51,064 nt of DNA from Porphyromonas levii DSM 23370 (GCF_000379925.1 NZ_KB904227.1:1-51064), one strand, 5' to 3'; positions 17,685 to 27,730 are shown, counted from the first letter of the stretch. Numbers and translations: made by a program. The notes: generated from the sequence alone by a model not told the origin.

Positions 17685-17720
17685 GATGTTTAATAAATAA
17701 GTTTGACAAGAAGAAAGATT

Positions 17721-18476
17721 ATGCGAAAGAACATTGTTGCTGGCAACTGGAAGATGAATACCACTGTTGCCGAAGGAGTAGAGCTCGCAAAGGATGTGCG
17801 TGCTTCTATTGAGGGGAAAGAACTGAAGTGCGACGTTATCCTCGGAGTACCATTTACGCACTTAACAGAGGTTGTTAGGGCTGTAGAGGGAAGTGCTATC
17901 AAAGTAGCTGCAGAGAACTGTGCTGCCGAAGCAAAAGGAGCGTACACAGGCGAGGTATCTGCAGAGATGGTGGCATCCACTGGCGCTACATATGTAATTC
18001 TTGGCCATAGCGAGCGCCGTAGTTACTACCACGAGACTTCTGAGATACTAAAGAAAAAGGTTGCACTAGCACTAGCCAACAATCTTCAGCCTATATTCTG
18101 TATCGGTGAGGTGCTAGAGGAGCGTGAGGCAGGTAAGCACTTCGAGGTTGTAGAGACCCAGGTAAAGGAAGCGTTATTTGACCTCTCTGAGGCAGACTTC
18201 CGTAAGATTGTACTAGCCTATGAGCCTGTATGGGCAATCGGTACTGGTAAGACAGCTACCAGCGATCAAGCTCAGGAAATCCACGCTCATATTCGCAGCG
18301 TGATTGAGAGCAAGTATGGCAAGGATGTAGCCGACGATACTACTATACTTTATGGCGGTAGTGCCAATGGCGGAAATGCTAAGGAGCTATTTGGAAAAAC
18401 CGACGTCGATGGTGGTCTTATTGGTGGTGCTTCTCTTGCTGCTGATAAGTTCCTCCCAGTTATCGAGGGCTTCTAA
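17721..18476 (+). CDS. tpiA: Triosephosphate isomerase
   Basis: Glycolytic enzyme interconverting dihydroxyacetone phosphate and glyceraldehyde 3-phosphate. The 251-residue protein has NWKMN with the catalytic Lys, ILGHSERR with the catalytic His, [14 protein letters not shown] with the catalytic Glu, and the phosphate-binding [13 protein letters not shown]. The start is the ATG at 17721, directly at [13 protein letters not shown]; an upstream TTG at 17703 is not needed. It is the last gene of the operon and ends before a strong hairpin. Confidence 0.98.
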   Translation: MRKNIVAGNWKMNTTVAEGVELAKDVRASIEGKELKCDVILGVPFTHLTEVVRAVEGSAIKVAAENCAAEAKGAYTGEVSAEMVASTGATYVILGHSERRSYYHETSEILKKKVALALANNLQPIFCIGEVLEEREAGKHFEVVETQVKEALFDLSEADFRKIVLAYEPVWAIGTGKTATSDQAQEIHAHIRSVIESKYGKDVADDTTILYGGSANGGNAKELFGKTDVDGGLIGGASLAADKFLPVIEGF

Positions 18477-18499
18477 TCCCAATAGTTAGGAAAGAGTTA

Positions 18500-18544
18500 C
18501 AGAGAAGTCTCAATCGCAAATTATTGCGGTTGAGACTTCTCTGT
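18500..18544 (+). terminator. Terminator after tpiA
   Basis: A 21-bp stem (18500-18520 with 18524-18544) with one G-U pair and a 3-base loop, 24 bases past the stop codon. A pyrimidine-rich run ending in TTTT follows. Confidence 0.85.
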
Positions 18545-18832
18545 ATACCCTTTTACCAAACGACTCCCACCAATATTCGATTCACTACTTCACGGCTCTT
18601 TAAGTCTGTAAAATAGATATTGCTCCAATAGATAAGGTTTATCCCCCACTCCTATGTTCTGAAAAAAAAGGACGTGGGTTTTCAGAGAAAAGGTCGACAG
18701 TTTCCTTCAAAATGCACGTGGGTTTCTATAGCATCTTCGGACGATAGCTTTTAGTCCATGTTTGGGATATGGTGATCTTGGTTCGTATTTCTAAACTGCT
18801 GAGAATGCTAATACCCACTAGCTTGATATGAA
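18545..18832. other. Convergent gap between tpiA and rplT
   Basis: There is no gene here. It holds a 10-base direct repeat, ACGTGGGTTT, at 18672 and 18716, exactly 44 bases apart, in a run (18649-18736) where GTT recurs every 22 bases. Unlike arrays A to D, the units are not good palindromes, so I do not call it a fifth array. Confidence 0.5.
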
Positions 18833-18870
18833 AATAGAGGTGACCTAGTTGTTACTAAGTCACCTCTATT
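18833..18870 (-). terminator. Terminator after rplT
   Basis: A 17-bp stem (18833-18849 with 18854-18870, one mismatch) with a 4-base loop. On the minus strand it is followed by TTTTC, giving a good intrinsic terminator about 20 bases after the rplT stop. Confidence 0.85.
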
Positions 18871-18888
18871 ATTTTATAGCTCAAGCTA

Positions 18889-19236
18889 TTATGAGCGAGC
18901 TTGCTCTACGATAGCCTTGAAGGCCTCAGGATGATTCATTGCTAGGTCAGCAAGTACCTTGCGATTGATATCAATTCCCTTGTCTTTGAGCATTCCCATG
19001 AACTTGGAGTAGGATAGACCTTCCTCACGAACTGCAGCATTGATACGCTGAATCCATAGAGAGCGGAAACTACGCTTCTTGGCCTTACGGTCACGATAAG
19101 CATACTGCAGACCCTTCTCCCAAGTGTTCTTGGCTACCGTCCAAACGTTCTTACGTGCACCGTAATAGCCACGGGTCTTCTTTAGAATCTTCTTTCTCTT
19201 CGCTCTTGAAGCGACGTGATTTACTGATCTTGGCAT
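18889..19236 (-). CDS. rplT: 50S ribosomal protein L20
   Basis: The 115-residue L20 binds 23S rRNA early in large-subunit assembly. The sequence [20 protein letters not shown] is typical, as are [14 protein letters not shown] and [20 protein letters not shown]. It is the last gene of thrS-infC-rpmI-rplT. The 112-base gap to rpmI is long for this operon and could hold an L20 binding site, but no clear structure was seen. Confidence 0.98.
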   Translation of the reverse strand: MPRSVNHVASRAKRKKILKKTRGYYGARKNVWTVAKNTWEKGLQYAYRDRKAKKRSFRSLWIQRINAAVREEGLSYSKFMGMLKDKGIDINRKVLADLAMNHPEAFKAIVEQARS

Positions 19237-19348
19237 TGTTCTAAAACTCTTTTGGGCGTGAGCGGCTTTGCTGTTAGGCTCGGCTCTTTGCTTTAGGCAT
19301 ACACACCCTGTTAAATAAATCTCTTACCTTGCTCTTTAGAATACATTC

Positions 19349-19546
19349 TCAACCAATTCCGAGCAGCTTCTTTACCTCACGCATATCAGTCTTGTGTACA
19401 AGTCCTGAGTTGGTTAGGTTTCTCTTCTGCTTCTTGGTCTTCTTAGTCAAGATATGACTCTTGAAAGCATGCTTGCGCTTGATTTTACCTGATCCGGTGA
19501 GAGTAAATCTCTTCTTAGCACCGGGATTAGTCTTCATCTTAGGCAT
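19349..19546 (-). CDS. rpmI: 50S ribosomal protein L35
   Basis: The 65-residue basic protein starts [20 protein letters not shown], the normal L35 N-terminus. The ATG at 19546 is used; a TTG three codons upstream is not needed. It lies between infC and rplT as in most bacteria. Confidence 0.97.
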   Translation of the reverse strand: MPKMKTNPGAKKRFTLTGSGKIKRKHAFKSHILTKKTKKQKRNLTNSGLVHKTDMREVKKLLGIG

Positions 19547-19583
19547 TCCAGTCAATTATTAATTAGTTATCAAATACTTGGCC

Positions 19584-20210
19584 TTACTTATCCTCGTCAT
19601 TGCCTTCCGGCTTTGATTGTGGCTTCGTCTCAGCCTTATTCTCCTTCTTCTTGCTACTCTGCTTCTTAGGAGAGAACATCATAATCATCCTCTTTCCCTC
19701 TAGCTTTGGCATTTGATCTACTTTAGCATAGTCCTCAAGATCTTGTGCAAAACGCAGAAGCAACAACTCCCCTTGATCTTTAAAGACAATCGAACGACCG
19801 CGGAAGAATACGAAAGCCTTCACCTTATTCCCCTCCTCGAGGAATCCCTTAGCATGACGGAGCTTAAACTCGTAGTCGTGGTCATCTGTCTGAGGTCCAA
19901 AACGTACCTCTTTTACAGTTACCTTTGCCTGCTTTGCCTTTTGCTCCTTAGCTTTCTTCTTCTGCTGGTACAGATACTTCTGATAGTCTAAGATCTTGCA
20001 GACTGGAGGCTCAGCATTTGGCGAAATCTCCACCAAGTCCAGCTCTAGCTCATCTGCTAAACGGCGAGCCTCTTGGATCGAATAGATTCCCTGCTCCACA
20101 TTATCGCCAACAAGTCTCACTTCACGAGCGCGAATACGCTCATTGATTCTATCTTGTGGTTCAGTGGCTGTGTTATTTCCTTTCGAATTACGTCTGTTTA
20201 TATTCCCCAT
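19584..20210 (-). CDS. infC: Translation initiation factor IF-3
   Basis: IF-3 keeps ribosomal subunits apart and checks the start codon. The N-domain (about 20-90) has [16 protein letters not shown] and the linker [20 protein letters not shown]. The C-domain (about 97-183) has [20 protein letters not shown] and FFRGRSIVF. About 25 residues at the C-terminus ([20 protein letters not shown]) form a charged, low-complexity tail beyond the E. coli length. It begins with ATG, unlike the rare AUU codon that mediates feedback control in E. coli. It lies downstream of thrS, as expected. Confidence 0.97.
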   Translation of the reverse strand: MGNINRRNSKGNNTATEPQDRINERIRAREVRLVGDNVEQGIYSIQEARRLADELELDLVEISPNAEPPVCKILDYQKYLYQQKKKAKEQKAKQAKVTVKEVRFGPQTDDHDYEFKLRHAKGFLEEGNKVKAFVFFRGRSIVFKDQGELLLLRFAQDLEDYAKVDQMPKLEGKRMIMMFSPKKQSSKKKENKAETKPQSKPEGNDEDK

Positions 20211-20265
20211 TCAGTCTGTATCTAATTCTATCAGTCGTTATATGCCAGTAGTTGTATCGTTATTC

Positions 20266-22254
20266 TTACTTCGTCTCCTCGCTCGTCTCCTGTTCGTAGC
20301 GCCAAGCATTTACCTGCTCATCTACCTCTTTCAGCAAACGGTCTGCAAAGGTACCAATTTTTTCTGAACCTTGGTCGCCTTGTCCCTGAATTCTAACAGA
20401 TACTGTACCTTCCTCGGCCTCTTTCTCACCTACGATAAGGAGGTAAGGAACACGCTTCAACTCGTTATCACGAATCTTACGCCCTATCTTTTCAGCTCTG
20501 TCATCTACAAATGCGCGGATATCACGGCGAGCCAATTCCTTGAGTACGCTATAAGCATAGTCATTGAAACGATCAGAGATTGGCAATATTGCCACCTGGT
20601 CGGGGGTGAGCCACAATGGGAACTTCCCTCCAGTATGCTCTATTAGCACTGCCACGAAGCGCTCCATCGAACCAAATGGAGCACGGTGAATCATCACTGG
20701 GCGGTGCTTCTGATTGTCCTCACCAGTATACTCCAGCTCAAATCGCTCTGGTAGATTGTAATCCACTTGGATAGTACCCAGCTGCCAGCGACGACCGAGA
20801 GCATCCTTAACCATAAAGTCAAGTTTAGGACCATAGAAAGCAGCTTCGCCTAGCTCTACACGGGTCTTGAGTCCTGTCTCTTCGCATGCCTCAATAATAG
20901 CCCGCTCAGCCCGCTCCCAGTTCTCATCCGAACCGATATACTTCGACTTATTCTCAGGGTCACGGAGTGATATCTGTGCCTCGTAATCTGTAAAGTTGAG
21001 CGCCTTAAAGATAATGAAGATAATATCCATCACCTTGATAAATTCCTCCTTTATCTGGTCGGGGCGACAGAATAAGTGCGCATCATCCTGAGTAAAGCCA
21101 CGCACACGTGTGAGCCCATGAAGCTCTCCACTCTGCTCATAGCGATAGACCGTCCCGAATTCTGCTAGACGAACAGGCAAATCACGGTAGCTTCTAGGCT
21201 TAGTCTTGTAAATCTCACAGTGATGAGGGCAGTTCATAGGCTTCAGCATAAACTCCTCTCCCTCTTGTGGAGTGAGAATTGTACGGAATGCATCATCCTT
21301 GTACTTAGCGTAGTGTCCTGACGTCTTGTATAGATTGACATTACCGATATGTGGGGTAATCACCTGCTCATAGCCATATTGCTTCTGTATCTTCTTGAGA
21401 TAGTCCTCCAGTTGGCTACGTAGCTGAGTACCACGAGGTAGCCACAATGGCAAACCAAGACCTACATTCTGTGAAAATGCAAATAGCTCTAGCTCTTTAC
21501 CTATCTTACGGTGGTCACGCTGTTTAGCTTGCTCCAATAGATCAAGATACTCATCGAGCATCTTTTTCTTTGGGAAAGTGATACCATATATACGCGTTAG
21601 CTGCGGACGAGTAACATCGCCCCTCCAATATGCGCCAGCCACGCTAAGTAGCTTAATAGCTTTGATATTCTCCGTACTTGGCAAGTGAGGACCACGGCAA
21701 AGGTCTGTAAAGTTACCCTGAGTATAAGTGGTAATCGTACCATCCTCAAGGTCCTTAATCAATTCAACCTTATAGTTATCACCCTTCTGCTCCCAATAGT
21801 TCAGAGCCTCCTCCTTACTAATGCTCTTGCGGACTAAGTGCTCCTTACGAGCCACTAGCTCCTGCATCTTCTTCTCAATCGCTGGAAGGTCAGACTCCTT
21901 AATCTGTACCCCTTCGCCTGGATCTACGTCATAGTAAAAACCATTCTCGATGGCAGGACCAATACCGAACCTGATACCTGGATAAAGCTCTTGTAGTGCT
22001 TCCGCCATTAGGTGGGCACTTGTATGCCAAAAGGCATGCTTTGCCTCTTCATCCTCCCACTTATGGAGTTTCAGAGTCGCATCACCATCTATAGGACGCA
22101 TTAAGTCTACCACACTACCATTCACAGTAGCTGCAAGCACCTCCTTCGCCAAGCGAGGACTAATGCTCTCTGCCACCTGCATAGCAGTTACGCCACGCTC
22201 ATACTGCTTCTCTGAGCCATCAGGAAGCGTAATCGTAATCATATCTATACTCAT
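20266..22254 (-). CDS. thrS: Threonyl-tRNA synthetase
   Basis: The 662-residue class II synthetase charges tRNA-Thr. The order is a TGS domain (about 5-65), an editing domain (about 66-240, with the zinc-binding-like [11 protein letters not shown]), and a catalytic core (about 245-545, with [50 protein letters not shown] and the ATP-binding [16 protein letters not shown]). An anticodon-binding domain follows to the end ([14 protein letters not shown]). The start could also be Met5 ([10 protein letters not shown]). It leads the operon with infC, rpmI and rplT and has a -7 box at 22284-22291. Confidence 0.98.
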   Translation of the reverse strand: MSIDMITITLPDGSEKQYERGVTAMQVAESISPRLAKEVLAATVNGSVVDLMRPIDGDATLKLHKWEDEEAKHAFWHTSAHLMAEALQELYPGIRFGIGPAIENGFYYDVDPGEGVQIKESDLPAIEKKMQELVARKEHLVRKSISKEEALNYWEQKGDNYKVELIKDLEDGTITTYTQGNFTDLCRGPHLPSTENIKAIKLLSVAGAYWRGDVTRPQLTRIYGITFPKKKMLDEYLDLLEQAKQRDHRKIGKELELFAFSQNVGLGLPLWLPRGTQLRSQLEDYLKKIQKQYGYEQVITPHIGNVNLYKTSGHYAKYKDDAFRTILTPQEGEEFMLKPMNCPHHCEIYKTKPRSYRDLPVRLAEFGTVYRYEQSGELHGLTRVRGFTQDDAHLFCRPDQIKEEFIKVMDIIFIIFKALNFTDYEAQISLRDPENKSKYIGSDENWERAERAIIEACEETGLKTRVELGEAAFYGPKLDFMVKDALGRRWQLGTIQVDYNLPERFELEYTGEDNQKHRPVMIHRAPFGSMERFVAVLIEHTGGKFPLWLTPDQVAILPISDRFNDYAYSVLKELARRDIRAFVDDRAEKIGRKIRDNELKRVPYLLIVGEKEAEEGTVSVRIQGQGDQGSEKIGTFADRLLKEVDEQVNAWRYEQETSEETK

Positions 22255-22283
22255 ATATAATATATGTCTTTTCTATAACTCTA

Positions 22284-22291
22284 CAAAGATA
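22284..22291 (-). promoter_or_regulatory. Putative -7 box of the thrS operon
   Basis: TATCTTTG on the minus strand fits TAnnTTTG and lies about 30 bases before the thrS ATG. No TTG is at the usual -33 spacing. Confidence 0.5.
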
Positions 22292-22359
22292 ATACAAATA
22301 TCCCAATTCTCAGAGCTATAGCCGCGTAATAATGGGGCTACAGAAGCCAAACTATTAAG

Positions 22360-22400
22360 AAAGTCCCCTTCGGAGAGAATGACTTTCCAAAGAGGACTTT
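22360..22400 (-). terminator. Terminator after the zinc-ribbon gene
   Basis: Outer arms AAAGTCC and GGACTTT (22360-22366, 22394-22400) enclose further imperfect pairing. On the minus strand the hairpin is followed by CTT. It lies about 30 bases after the stop of the gene ending at 22429 and separates it from thrS. Confidence 0.6.
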
Positions 22401-22428
22401 ATGATAATACAAGTATGGTTGTATCAGC

Positions 22429-23208
22429 TTAGAAGTTCAAGTTGTTCTCTACCTCTGCTGCCAACTCCTCATCAATAAGTACACGACCGCAATACTCACA
22501 AGCGATAATCTTCTTGTGGCTACGCACATCGATAACCCTCTGTGGTGGGATAAGATTGAAACAGCCTGAGCATGCGTTACGTTCTATAGGAGCAACCGCA
22601 AGACCATTGTGGGTGGACTTTCTAGTACGCTTAAAAGCAGTAAGCAAACGAGGGTCAATTACCTCCTCTAGCTCTTTAGCTTTCATACGGAGCTTCTCCT
22701 CTTCCGACTTGGTATCAGCAATGATATCGTCTAGCTCCTTTTTCTTGCTATCATGGATACTCTGCACCTCTGCAGTCTCCGCCTTGAGAGCTTCGATATC
22801 CTCTGCTACGTATTTCGAATCCTCCTTATACTCGCGAATAGCCTTTTCATACTTTAGCACATCGAGGTCTAGGTTTTCCAACTCCTTAGAGATGGCCTCA
22901 AACTCCTTATCATTTCGTATGTTTTCGAGGTGCTTCTTGTACTTCTCAATCATCCCATTTGCAGTACGAATATTCTCATTCGCCTGATCCTCATTACGCT
23001 TATTGCGAGCAATCTGCTCCTCGAAGCGCTCCATACGAGTCTTCTTACCCTCAATCTCATCTGCCAATTCCTGCACCTCGAGCGGCAATTCGCCTCTCAT
23101 CGTACGGATTCGGTCAATCTCTGAGGAGACCACCTGCAACTGGTAGAGGGCTGTGAGGCGCTCCTCTACGGATATTTCCTTTGGATTCTCTTCTTTCTTC
23201 TTCGCCAT
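22429..23208 (-). CDS. Coiled-coil protein with C-terminal zinc ribbon (zf-RING_7/DUF164 type)
   Basis: Residues about 15-185 of this 259-residue protein form a long, strongly charged coiled coil. The C-terminal 60 residues hold four cysteines in two CxxC pairs (ACSGCFNLIPP and CEYCGRVL), a zinc-ribbon pattern. It has no signal peptide. The architecture matches the zf-RING_7 (DUF164) family, whose cellular role is unclear; nucleic-acid or membrane-linked roles have been proposed for relatives. It lies 18 bases downstream of the Nif3 gene, probably in one operon with nif3-like and mltG. Confidence 0.85.
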   Translation of the reverse strand: MAKKKEENPKEISVEERLTALYQLQVVSSEIDRIRTMRGELPLEVQELADEIEGKKTRMERFEEQIARNKRNEDQANENIRTANGMIEKYKKHLENIRNDKEFEAISKELENLDLDVLKYEKAIREYKEDSKYVAEDIEALKAETAEVQSIHDSKKKELDDIIADTKSEEEKLRMKAKELEEVIDPRLLTAFKRTRKSTHNGLAVAPIERNACSGCFNLIPPQRVIDVRSHKKIIACEYCGRVLIDEELAAEVENNLNF

Positions 23209-23226
23209 AGCTTTTATCCACGTTAT

Positions 23227-24009
23227 TCAGACGTAATGCACTGGGTTGGCACACGTCTTCGCATTATAGATTGCAAAGTTACCTCTTTTTTCAGACATAA
23301 TACTAATGAGTATATCCTTAGTCAATAATTCTGACTCGAAGTGCCCAATAGTCATCAGGGTAACCAGTCCTTCAGCATCATAGTAGTCGTTGTATTTTGC
23401 TTCTCCTGTGATAAACACGTCAGCACCAGATTGTGCAGCTTTCTTCATTAAAAAGTTCCCACTTCCACCACAATAAGCAATCCTTCGCACTCGCTCTTTG
23501 AGCACCTGGCTATGGGCTACATGGGTAATCGGCTGAAAGCGCTTCATAAGGAAGATTAACTCTCCTATTGTCACTGGATAGGGCAAATTCCCTATCACCC
23601 CGCTTCCTATCTCAGGGTTATTTTGCTGTGGTTCGAGTATCTGAATATCAGTAAGACCCATTTGATGTGCCCAATATACATTGACGCCCTCATCGTCATT
23701 GTCCAAGCTAGTATGGGAGGCATAAACTACAATATCGTGTTTGATAGCCATCATCAGACACTTATTGATGTAATAGTCTGGTGTGATAGACTTCGTAGCC
23801 CTGAATAGTGCTGGGTGGTGGGTTACAATAAGATTACACCCCATCTTAATTGCTTCATCTATAACCGCCTCTGTGGTATCTATAGCCACAAGTACACCAG
23901 ATATCTCTTGCGAAGTATCACCGCATTGTATCCCACTATTGTCAAAGTCCTCTTGTTGGTCCAGAGGCACACGCTCTTCTAAGTAGTCAAGTAGTTCTCG
24001 TATTTTCAT
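23227..24009 (-). CDS. Nif3-family dinuclear metal protein (YbgI-like)
   Basis: The 260-residue protein has the metal-binding pattern of the Nif3/YbgI family: EDFDNSGIQCGD, VTHHPALFR with the His-His pair, ASHTSLDN and, at the C-end, TIGHFESE. Members form hexameric rings with two metals per subunit and have been linked to GTP cyclohydrolase-like or tRNA/wall-related roles without agreement. It lacks the extra middle domain of longer members. The ATG shares one base with the mltG stop (TGATG), so translation is probably coupled. Confidence 0.9.
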   Translation of the reverse strand: MKIRELLDYLEERVPLDQQEDFDNSGIQCGDTSQEISGVLVAIDTTEAVIDEAIKMGCNLIVTHHPALFRATKSITPDYYINKCLMMAIKHDIVVYASHTSLDNDDEGVNVYWAHQMGLTDIQILEPQQNNPEIGSGVIGNLPYPVTIGELIFLMKRFQPITHVAHSQVLKERVRRIAYCGGSGNFLMKKAAQSGADVFITGEAKYNDYYDAEGLVTLMTIGHFESELLTKDILISIMSEKRGNFAIYNAKTCANPVHYV

Positions 24010-25046
24010 CAGTTTATCTTCCTATTATTAAGTTCTTCAGCATACGCTCTAGCATTCTTCATGTGCTCGCTATAAGTCTCAGCAAATGCATGGTAGCCAC
24101 TAAAGTCTGCCTTAGCACACATATATATATAATGGTGCTCCTCTGCATTGAGTACACCATCAATGGCTTCCGCCGATGGTATACGGATAGGTCCTTTGGG
24201 TAGCCCTACCACCTGATACGTATTGTACGGACTATCTACTCTTAGGTGTTCTTGGCGAATACGACGCAGACCGAAGTCTTTGAGCGCGAACTTGACTGTC
24301 GGATCGGCTTGCAACCTCATCCCCATTCGTAGCCTATTAAGGTACAGACCAGCAATCATCGGATATTCATCCACCTTAGAACTCTCTTCCTGCACTATAG
24401 CAGCAAGATTAATAACCTCATAGGGAGTGAGCCCTATCGCTTCCGCCTTAGATCTTCGGTCTGAGCTCCAAAACGCCTTACTCTCCTCTGCCATTCGCTT
24501 CACTAGTTTCTCCGGAGTGATGTCCCAATAGATCTCATAAGTATTGGGGTGCAAGTAGTAGACAAGCGTAGTGTCTGGTATCCCTAGTGAATGCACCAAT
24601 GCGCTATCATTCATAGCTCGAGCGATAGATAGACTATCTGCCAAAAGGAGCTTATCCATCCGTGCATATATTTGCTCCGGAAGACGGGAAGAATTGAAGT
24701 AGAAATTGATAGGTGTCTGCATTCCATACACGAGTCTATTATATAGAGCGCGGACAGTCATATTAGGTTCAATAGTGTATGCACCTACTATTGGCTGACC
24801 CTTAGCCCTATGCTTCAGTTGCCACTTAAGATCCCAGAGGAGGGGAGCTTCAGTGCGTTCCGATATGGAGTCGCAAACCATTCCCCAGTCCATACCAGGG
24901 TACACGTATAACCTTGCAGGTAGCTCTCCTCCAATATTAAAGCCCGATTTGTAAGCAAACCTATAACCCAAATAAAAGATGGCAGCACCACTTACGAGAA
25001 GTAGTGCCACCATAGTCCAAAGGGTTATCTTTATTCCCTTTTTCAT
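24009..25046 (-). CDS. mltG: Endolytic peptidoglycan transglycosylase MltG
   Basis: The 345-residue protein has one N-terminal membrane helix (about 6-28) and a YceG/MltG domain outside. It cuts nascent glycan strands in peptidoglycan and so sets strand length. The catalytic region reads LAAIVQEESSKVDEYPMIAG, with the active-site Glu, followed by RLRMGMRLQADPTVKFAL and SPYNTYQVVGLPKGPI. It overlaps nif3 by one base and begins 11 bases after the upstream TPR gene, so the four genes 26538 to 22429 are likely one transcript. Confidence 0.95.
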   Translation of the reverse strand: MKKGIKITLWTMVALLLVSGAAIFYLGYRFAYKSGFNIGGELPARLYVYPGMDWGMVCDSISERTEAPLLWDLKWQLKHRAKGQPIVGAYTIEPNMTVRALYNRLVYGMQTPINFYFNSSRLPEQIYARMDKLLLADSLSIARAMNDSALVHSLGIPDTTLVYYLHPNTYEIYWDITPEKLVKRMAEESKAFWSSDRRSKAEAIGLTPYEVINLAAIVQEESSKVDEYPMIAGLYLNRLRMGMRLQADPTVKFALKDFGLRRIRQEHLRVDSPYNTYQVVGLPKGPIRIPSAEAIDGVLNAEEHHYIYMCAKADFSGYHAFAETYSEHMKNARAYAEELNNRKIN

Positions 25047-25056
25047 CCGAATACTT

Positions 25057-26538
25057 TTACAATTTCAAGAAACCGAACATTCCCCCACCACTTTTCTTGG
25101 TGTCCTCTTCCTCCTTTTTCCCTGCTGCGGCCTCCTCAATGCTTGCCTTGGTCTTCAGTAAATGGGTATTCTGAGGCTCCACTTCTAAGCCTTGGTTCGC
25201 AGCATCAAGGGCGCGCTCATAGTCCTTAATCCTCAGATAGCTCTGTGCAGCCTTGTTGAGGTAGAAGACATACTGAGCTAGGTCTCCATTGCTTCCACTC
25301 TCAGTGATGATATCCTCTACAACATCGATATGCTTGTCATAATCACCAAGAGCAAAGTAAATATTCTCAAGGCTAAACTTCGTACTAGACTTATCCGGCA
25401 ATTCATTCTTATGCTTCTCGATAAATTCTAGTCCTCTCTTCTTGATTAGCTCCTTTTGTTCTTCATCCCGCTCCTGGGCATGCAGAGAAATGAATACTTG
25501 GGCTATTTCCTTGATGCAATTTACCTTGCGCACTCCCTTCTCTAGGCATTCATTGTAGAGCTTGAGCGCCTTTGCATAATCTCTCTGCTCTAGAGCTCTT
25601 CGAGCCTGCGAATAGAGCGCATCGTACTGAGACGATTCTATGATACCATTCTCCTCCAAGAGGTCATTGAGCGTATCGAGCATCTTTTGACCACTTCCCC
25701 CATTTGGGAAAGCATCCGTAATATTTTGAAGTACTAGCTTGGCACGCAAGAAGTCATCCTCCGATACCAATTCCATAGCAATCTCTATTACTCGCTCAAT
25801 CGTTTGAGAGAGAAGGATGCACTTTGCTGTAGCCCCCTTGTGATTGCGTCCACGCTGATAAACGACCTGAATACCCTCACCCGACTCATTTTTGAGCTCA
25901 GGATCGACAATATCACCTCTATTGTAGAAATAGCGCTCCCCTGTCTGCATATCGTCTATAAATCCAAATTGATAGGTCGGCTTAAGCTCCACGATAGCAC
26001 CAATTGCTGGCACTACAGACTGAAGATCATCTTCCGAGAGCTTAATCTCCTCGAAGGCTTGCTTCATGGCGTCCTTAATCTGATGCGACTTCTTACGCTC
26101 CTCCTCCATCCTTTTCCATGAATTAGCAAGAGCGGGATCACGCTGAGTCAGAAACTCCAGTGGAATCCTATCACCTGGCTTGTATTGCTTAAACTTTGGC
26201 TTTTCTGGGCGCTCTTGCTTGGCATTTTTAACCGAGTAATCTTGGTATCGTGACTGTGGATTGAAACTTCTATTAGTCCAAGCGTCACTGCTCTTACTAC
26301 CTGCACGAAACTCAGGATTACGATCGTTATAATTAAGGTTTTTACCGGGTTTGCGTACAGACTCTTTAGAGAAACTATCAATAGCATCCTCCTTAACGCC
26401 AATAATATTACCATCCTCCGTTTCGATAACAATAAACGCATCGTTGATACTGAGGATACGTCCGCCCACTTCTTGCCCCTTTTGGGAGATATAAATGGTG
26501 TCTCCCTCACCAAATACTGTTTTAATAAACTCAATCAT
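25057..26538 (-). CDS. TPR protein with SH3-like N-terminal segments
   Basis: The 493-residue protein begins MIEFIKTVFGEGDTIYISQK at the ATG at 26538; an upstream TTG would add six residues. Residues 10-60 (DTIYISQKGQEVGGRILSIN) look like a small beta-barrel, and residues about 185-270 look like a cold-shock-like barrel (IGAIVELKPTYQFGFIDD). The C-terminal half holds TPR-like pairs (LEQRDYAKALKLYNECLEKG, RIKDYERALDAANQGLEVEP). No signal peptide is present, so it is cytoplasmic. The barrel plus TPR layout suggests a nucleic-acid or protein scaffold; no function is known to me. Confidence 0.75.
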   Translation of the reverse strand: MIEFIKTVFGEGDTIYISQKGQEVGGRILSINDAFIVIETEDGNIIGVKEDAIDSFSKESVRKPGKNLNYNDRNPEFRAGSKSSDAWTNRSFNPQSRYQDYSVKNAKQERPEKPKFKQYKPGDRIPLEFLTQRDPALANSWKRMEEERKKSHQIKDAMKQAFEEIKLSEDDLQSVVPAIGAIVELKPTYQFGFIDDMQTGERYFYNRGDIVDPELKNESGEGIQVVYQRGRNHKGATAKCILLSQTIERVIEIAMELVSEDDFLRAKLVLQNITDAFPNGGSGQKMLDTLNDLLEENGIIESSQYDALYSQARRALEQRDYAKALKLYNECLEKGVRKVNCIKEIAQVFISLHAQERDEEQKELIKKRGLEFIEKHKNELPDKSSTKFSLENIYFALGDYDKHIDVVEDIITESGSNGDLAQYVFYLNKAAQSYLRIKDYERALDAANQGLEVEPQNTHLLKTKASIEEAAAGKKEEEDTKKSGGGMFGFLKL

Positions 26539-27127
26539 AATTACATTGCTCTTCAAAGAGATTTTCCACTACTTATATAAGTACCTCTAAGCATTATAGG
26601 GGAATAGCCCCGCACACAATACTTTAGGTTACAAATATAATCATTTGCACTAAAATAACCTCTCGCAGGGAGTTAAACCTAGTTAATTCTATGGCTTAAA
26701 AGTTTTCAGCACCTATGAATTGGGGAAGTTGCTTCAGCAGAAATAAGTTAAATAGTAGCCACTTGAGAAAAGAACAGTCCCGCTCTCCCTCATTTTCCCT
26801 CTGGTATTCAAAGAGAGTCTCTCTGGCGAGGGACTAGAGTTTTTCCCGAGAGAGACTAGAGTCTCTCCCCTGAGGGACTGGAGTCTCTCCCGCGAGGGAC
26901 TGAGGCGAATAACGCTCCTAATGAATAGGAGCACATACACCACTTGACTTGAGAAGGGCTACTATGGAGTGGTAACAAGGTAGTTCTTGAGTAGTGCGAG
27001 TAAATATACTAGGAGCTCTCCAAGATGAGGCCAATTCTTATCTTAGAACGTAGTATACTTTATCCGACATTCCAGATATAAAGGAAAAATGGCTATATTT
27101 ACAATCTGAACAACAAAACGAATATCG
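26539..27127. other. Divergent gap between TPR protein and tetR
   Basis: 589 bases with no gene. It contains array C (26816-26903). Nothing else recognisable was found; TATATTTA near 27094 is one base off a -7 box for the tetR gene. Confidence 0.5.
26816..26903. repeat. Array C: four tandem 22-bp palindromic units (GC-rich type)
   Basis: The units are 26816-26837, 26838-26859, 26860-26881 and 26882-26903, with no spacers. They fit the 20-base consensus AGTCTCTCCCGCGAGGGACT (unit 4) with 7-8 of 10 pairs in each. The second unit again begins AGTTTTTC, the same variant in the same place as array A. The array ends 224 bases upstream of the tetR ATG. Confidence 0.88.
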
Positions 27128-27730
27128 ATGAGACAGAGAAGGACAAATAAACAGTTGCAAGAAGAGATTTTCGCAGCACTTCGCAGAGTATCCAAACGGA
27201 CGGGTCTATCGGCCGTTACTCTAGCCCAAGTTGCGACAGAGGCTCGTATGGATCTGAAGGTTATCAAAAGAAGGTATCCTACTGAAAGCGACCTACTCGA
27301 AGCCTATGCTGCACAAATCGATAGCACAGTATCAGACTTCTTTAGAGAAACCTCGCTGATGAGCAAGGTGGAGCGGTATAGGACTATTTTTCAAGACTAT
27401 ATTCATTGGATTACGACCAATGAAGATCTCCAAAACTTGCTTATATGGGAGATTGCCGATACTACGGATAAGGGATTTCAAAGTAGTCAAAAACGTGATA
27501 GTCATATAGTGAGCCTATTGGAGGAGGACTTTGCTCCTCAGGCCAAGGGGGCTCGTAGAGAGCACCTTAGATATAAGATTATCCTATATCTAGCGGGTAT
27601 CACTTATCTCTCTATGTACCGAGAGGGGCAGAATTTTATGGGTATCGATCATAGGAGTAAAGAGTCGCTTGAGGAAATTGACCTTATCCTTACCAGACTT
27701 CTAGAGGCATACTTCGACGGTATATCATGA
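27128..27730 (+). CDS. TetR-like transcriptional regulator
   Basis: The 200-residue protein starts with a helix-turn-helix of TetR type (about 8-55: LQEEIFAALRRVSKRTGLSA, VTLAQVATEARMDLKVIKRR). An all-helical ligand/dimer domain without recognisable family markers follows. Its stop overlaps the rarA start by 4 bases, so it is co-expressed with a replication-repair ATPase. No operator was identified, though array C lies just upstream. Confidence 0.72.
   Translation: MRQRRTNKQLQEEIFAALRRVSKRTGLSAVTLAQVATEARMDLKVIKRRYPTESDLLEAYAAQIDSTVSDFFRETSLMSKVERYRTIFQDYIHWITTNEDLQNLLIWEIADTTDKGFQSSQKRDSHIVSLLEEDFAPQAKGARREHLRYKIILYLAGITYLSMYREGQNFMGIDHRSKESLEEIDLILTRLLEAYFDGIS

Noticed and set aside
18649-18736. 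A fifth 22-bp palindrome array
   Set aside because: The lag-22 resemblance is limited to a few bases and the units are not palindromic; the gap is convergent, unlike the true arrays.
19237-19348. L20 autoregulatory leader between rpmI and rplT
   Set aside because: The 112-base gap is suggestive, but no convincing stem or pseudoknot could be drawn by eye.
6168-26903. 22-bp arrays as CRISPR arrays
   Set aside because: Units are directly joined with no unique spacers, and no cas genes are present.
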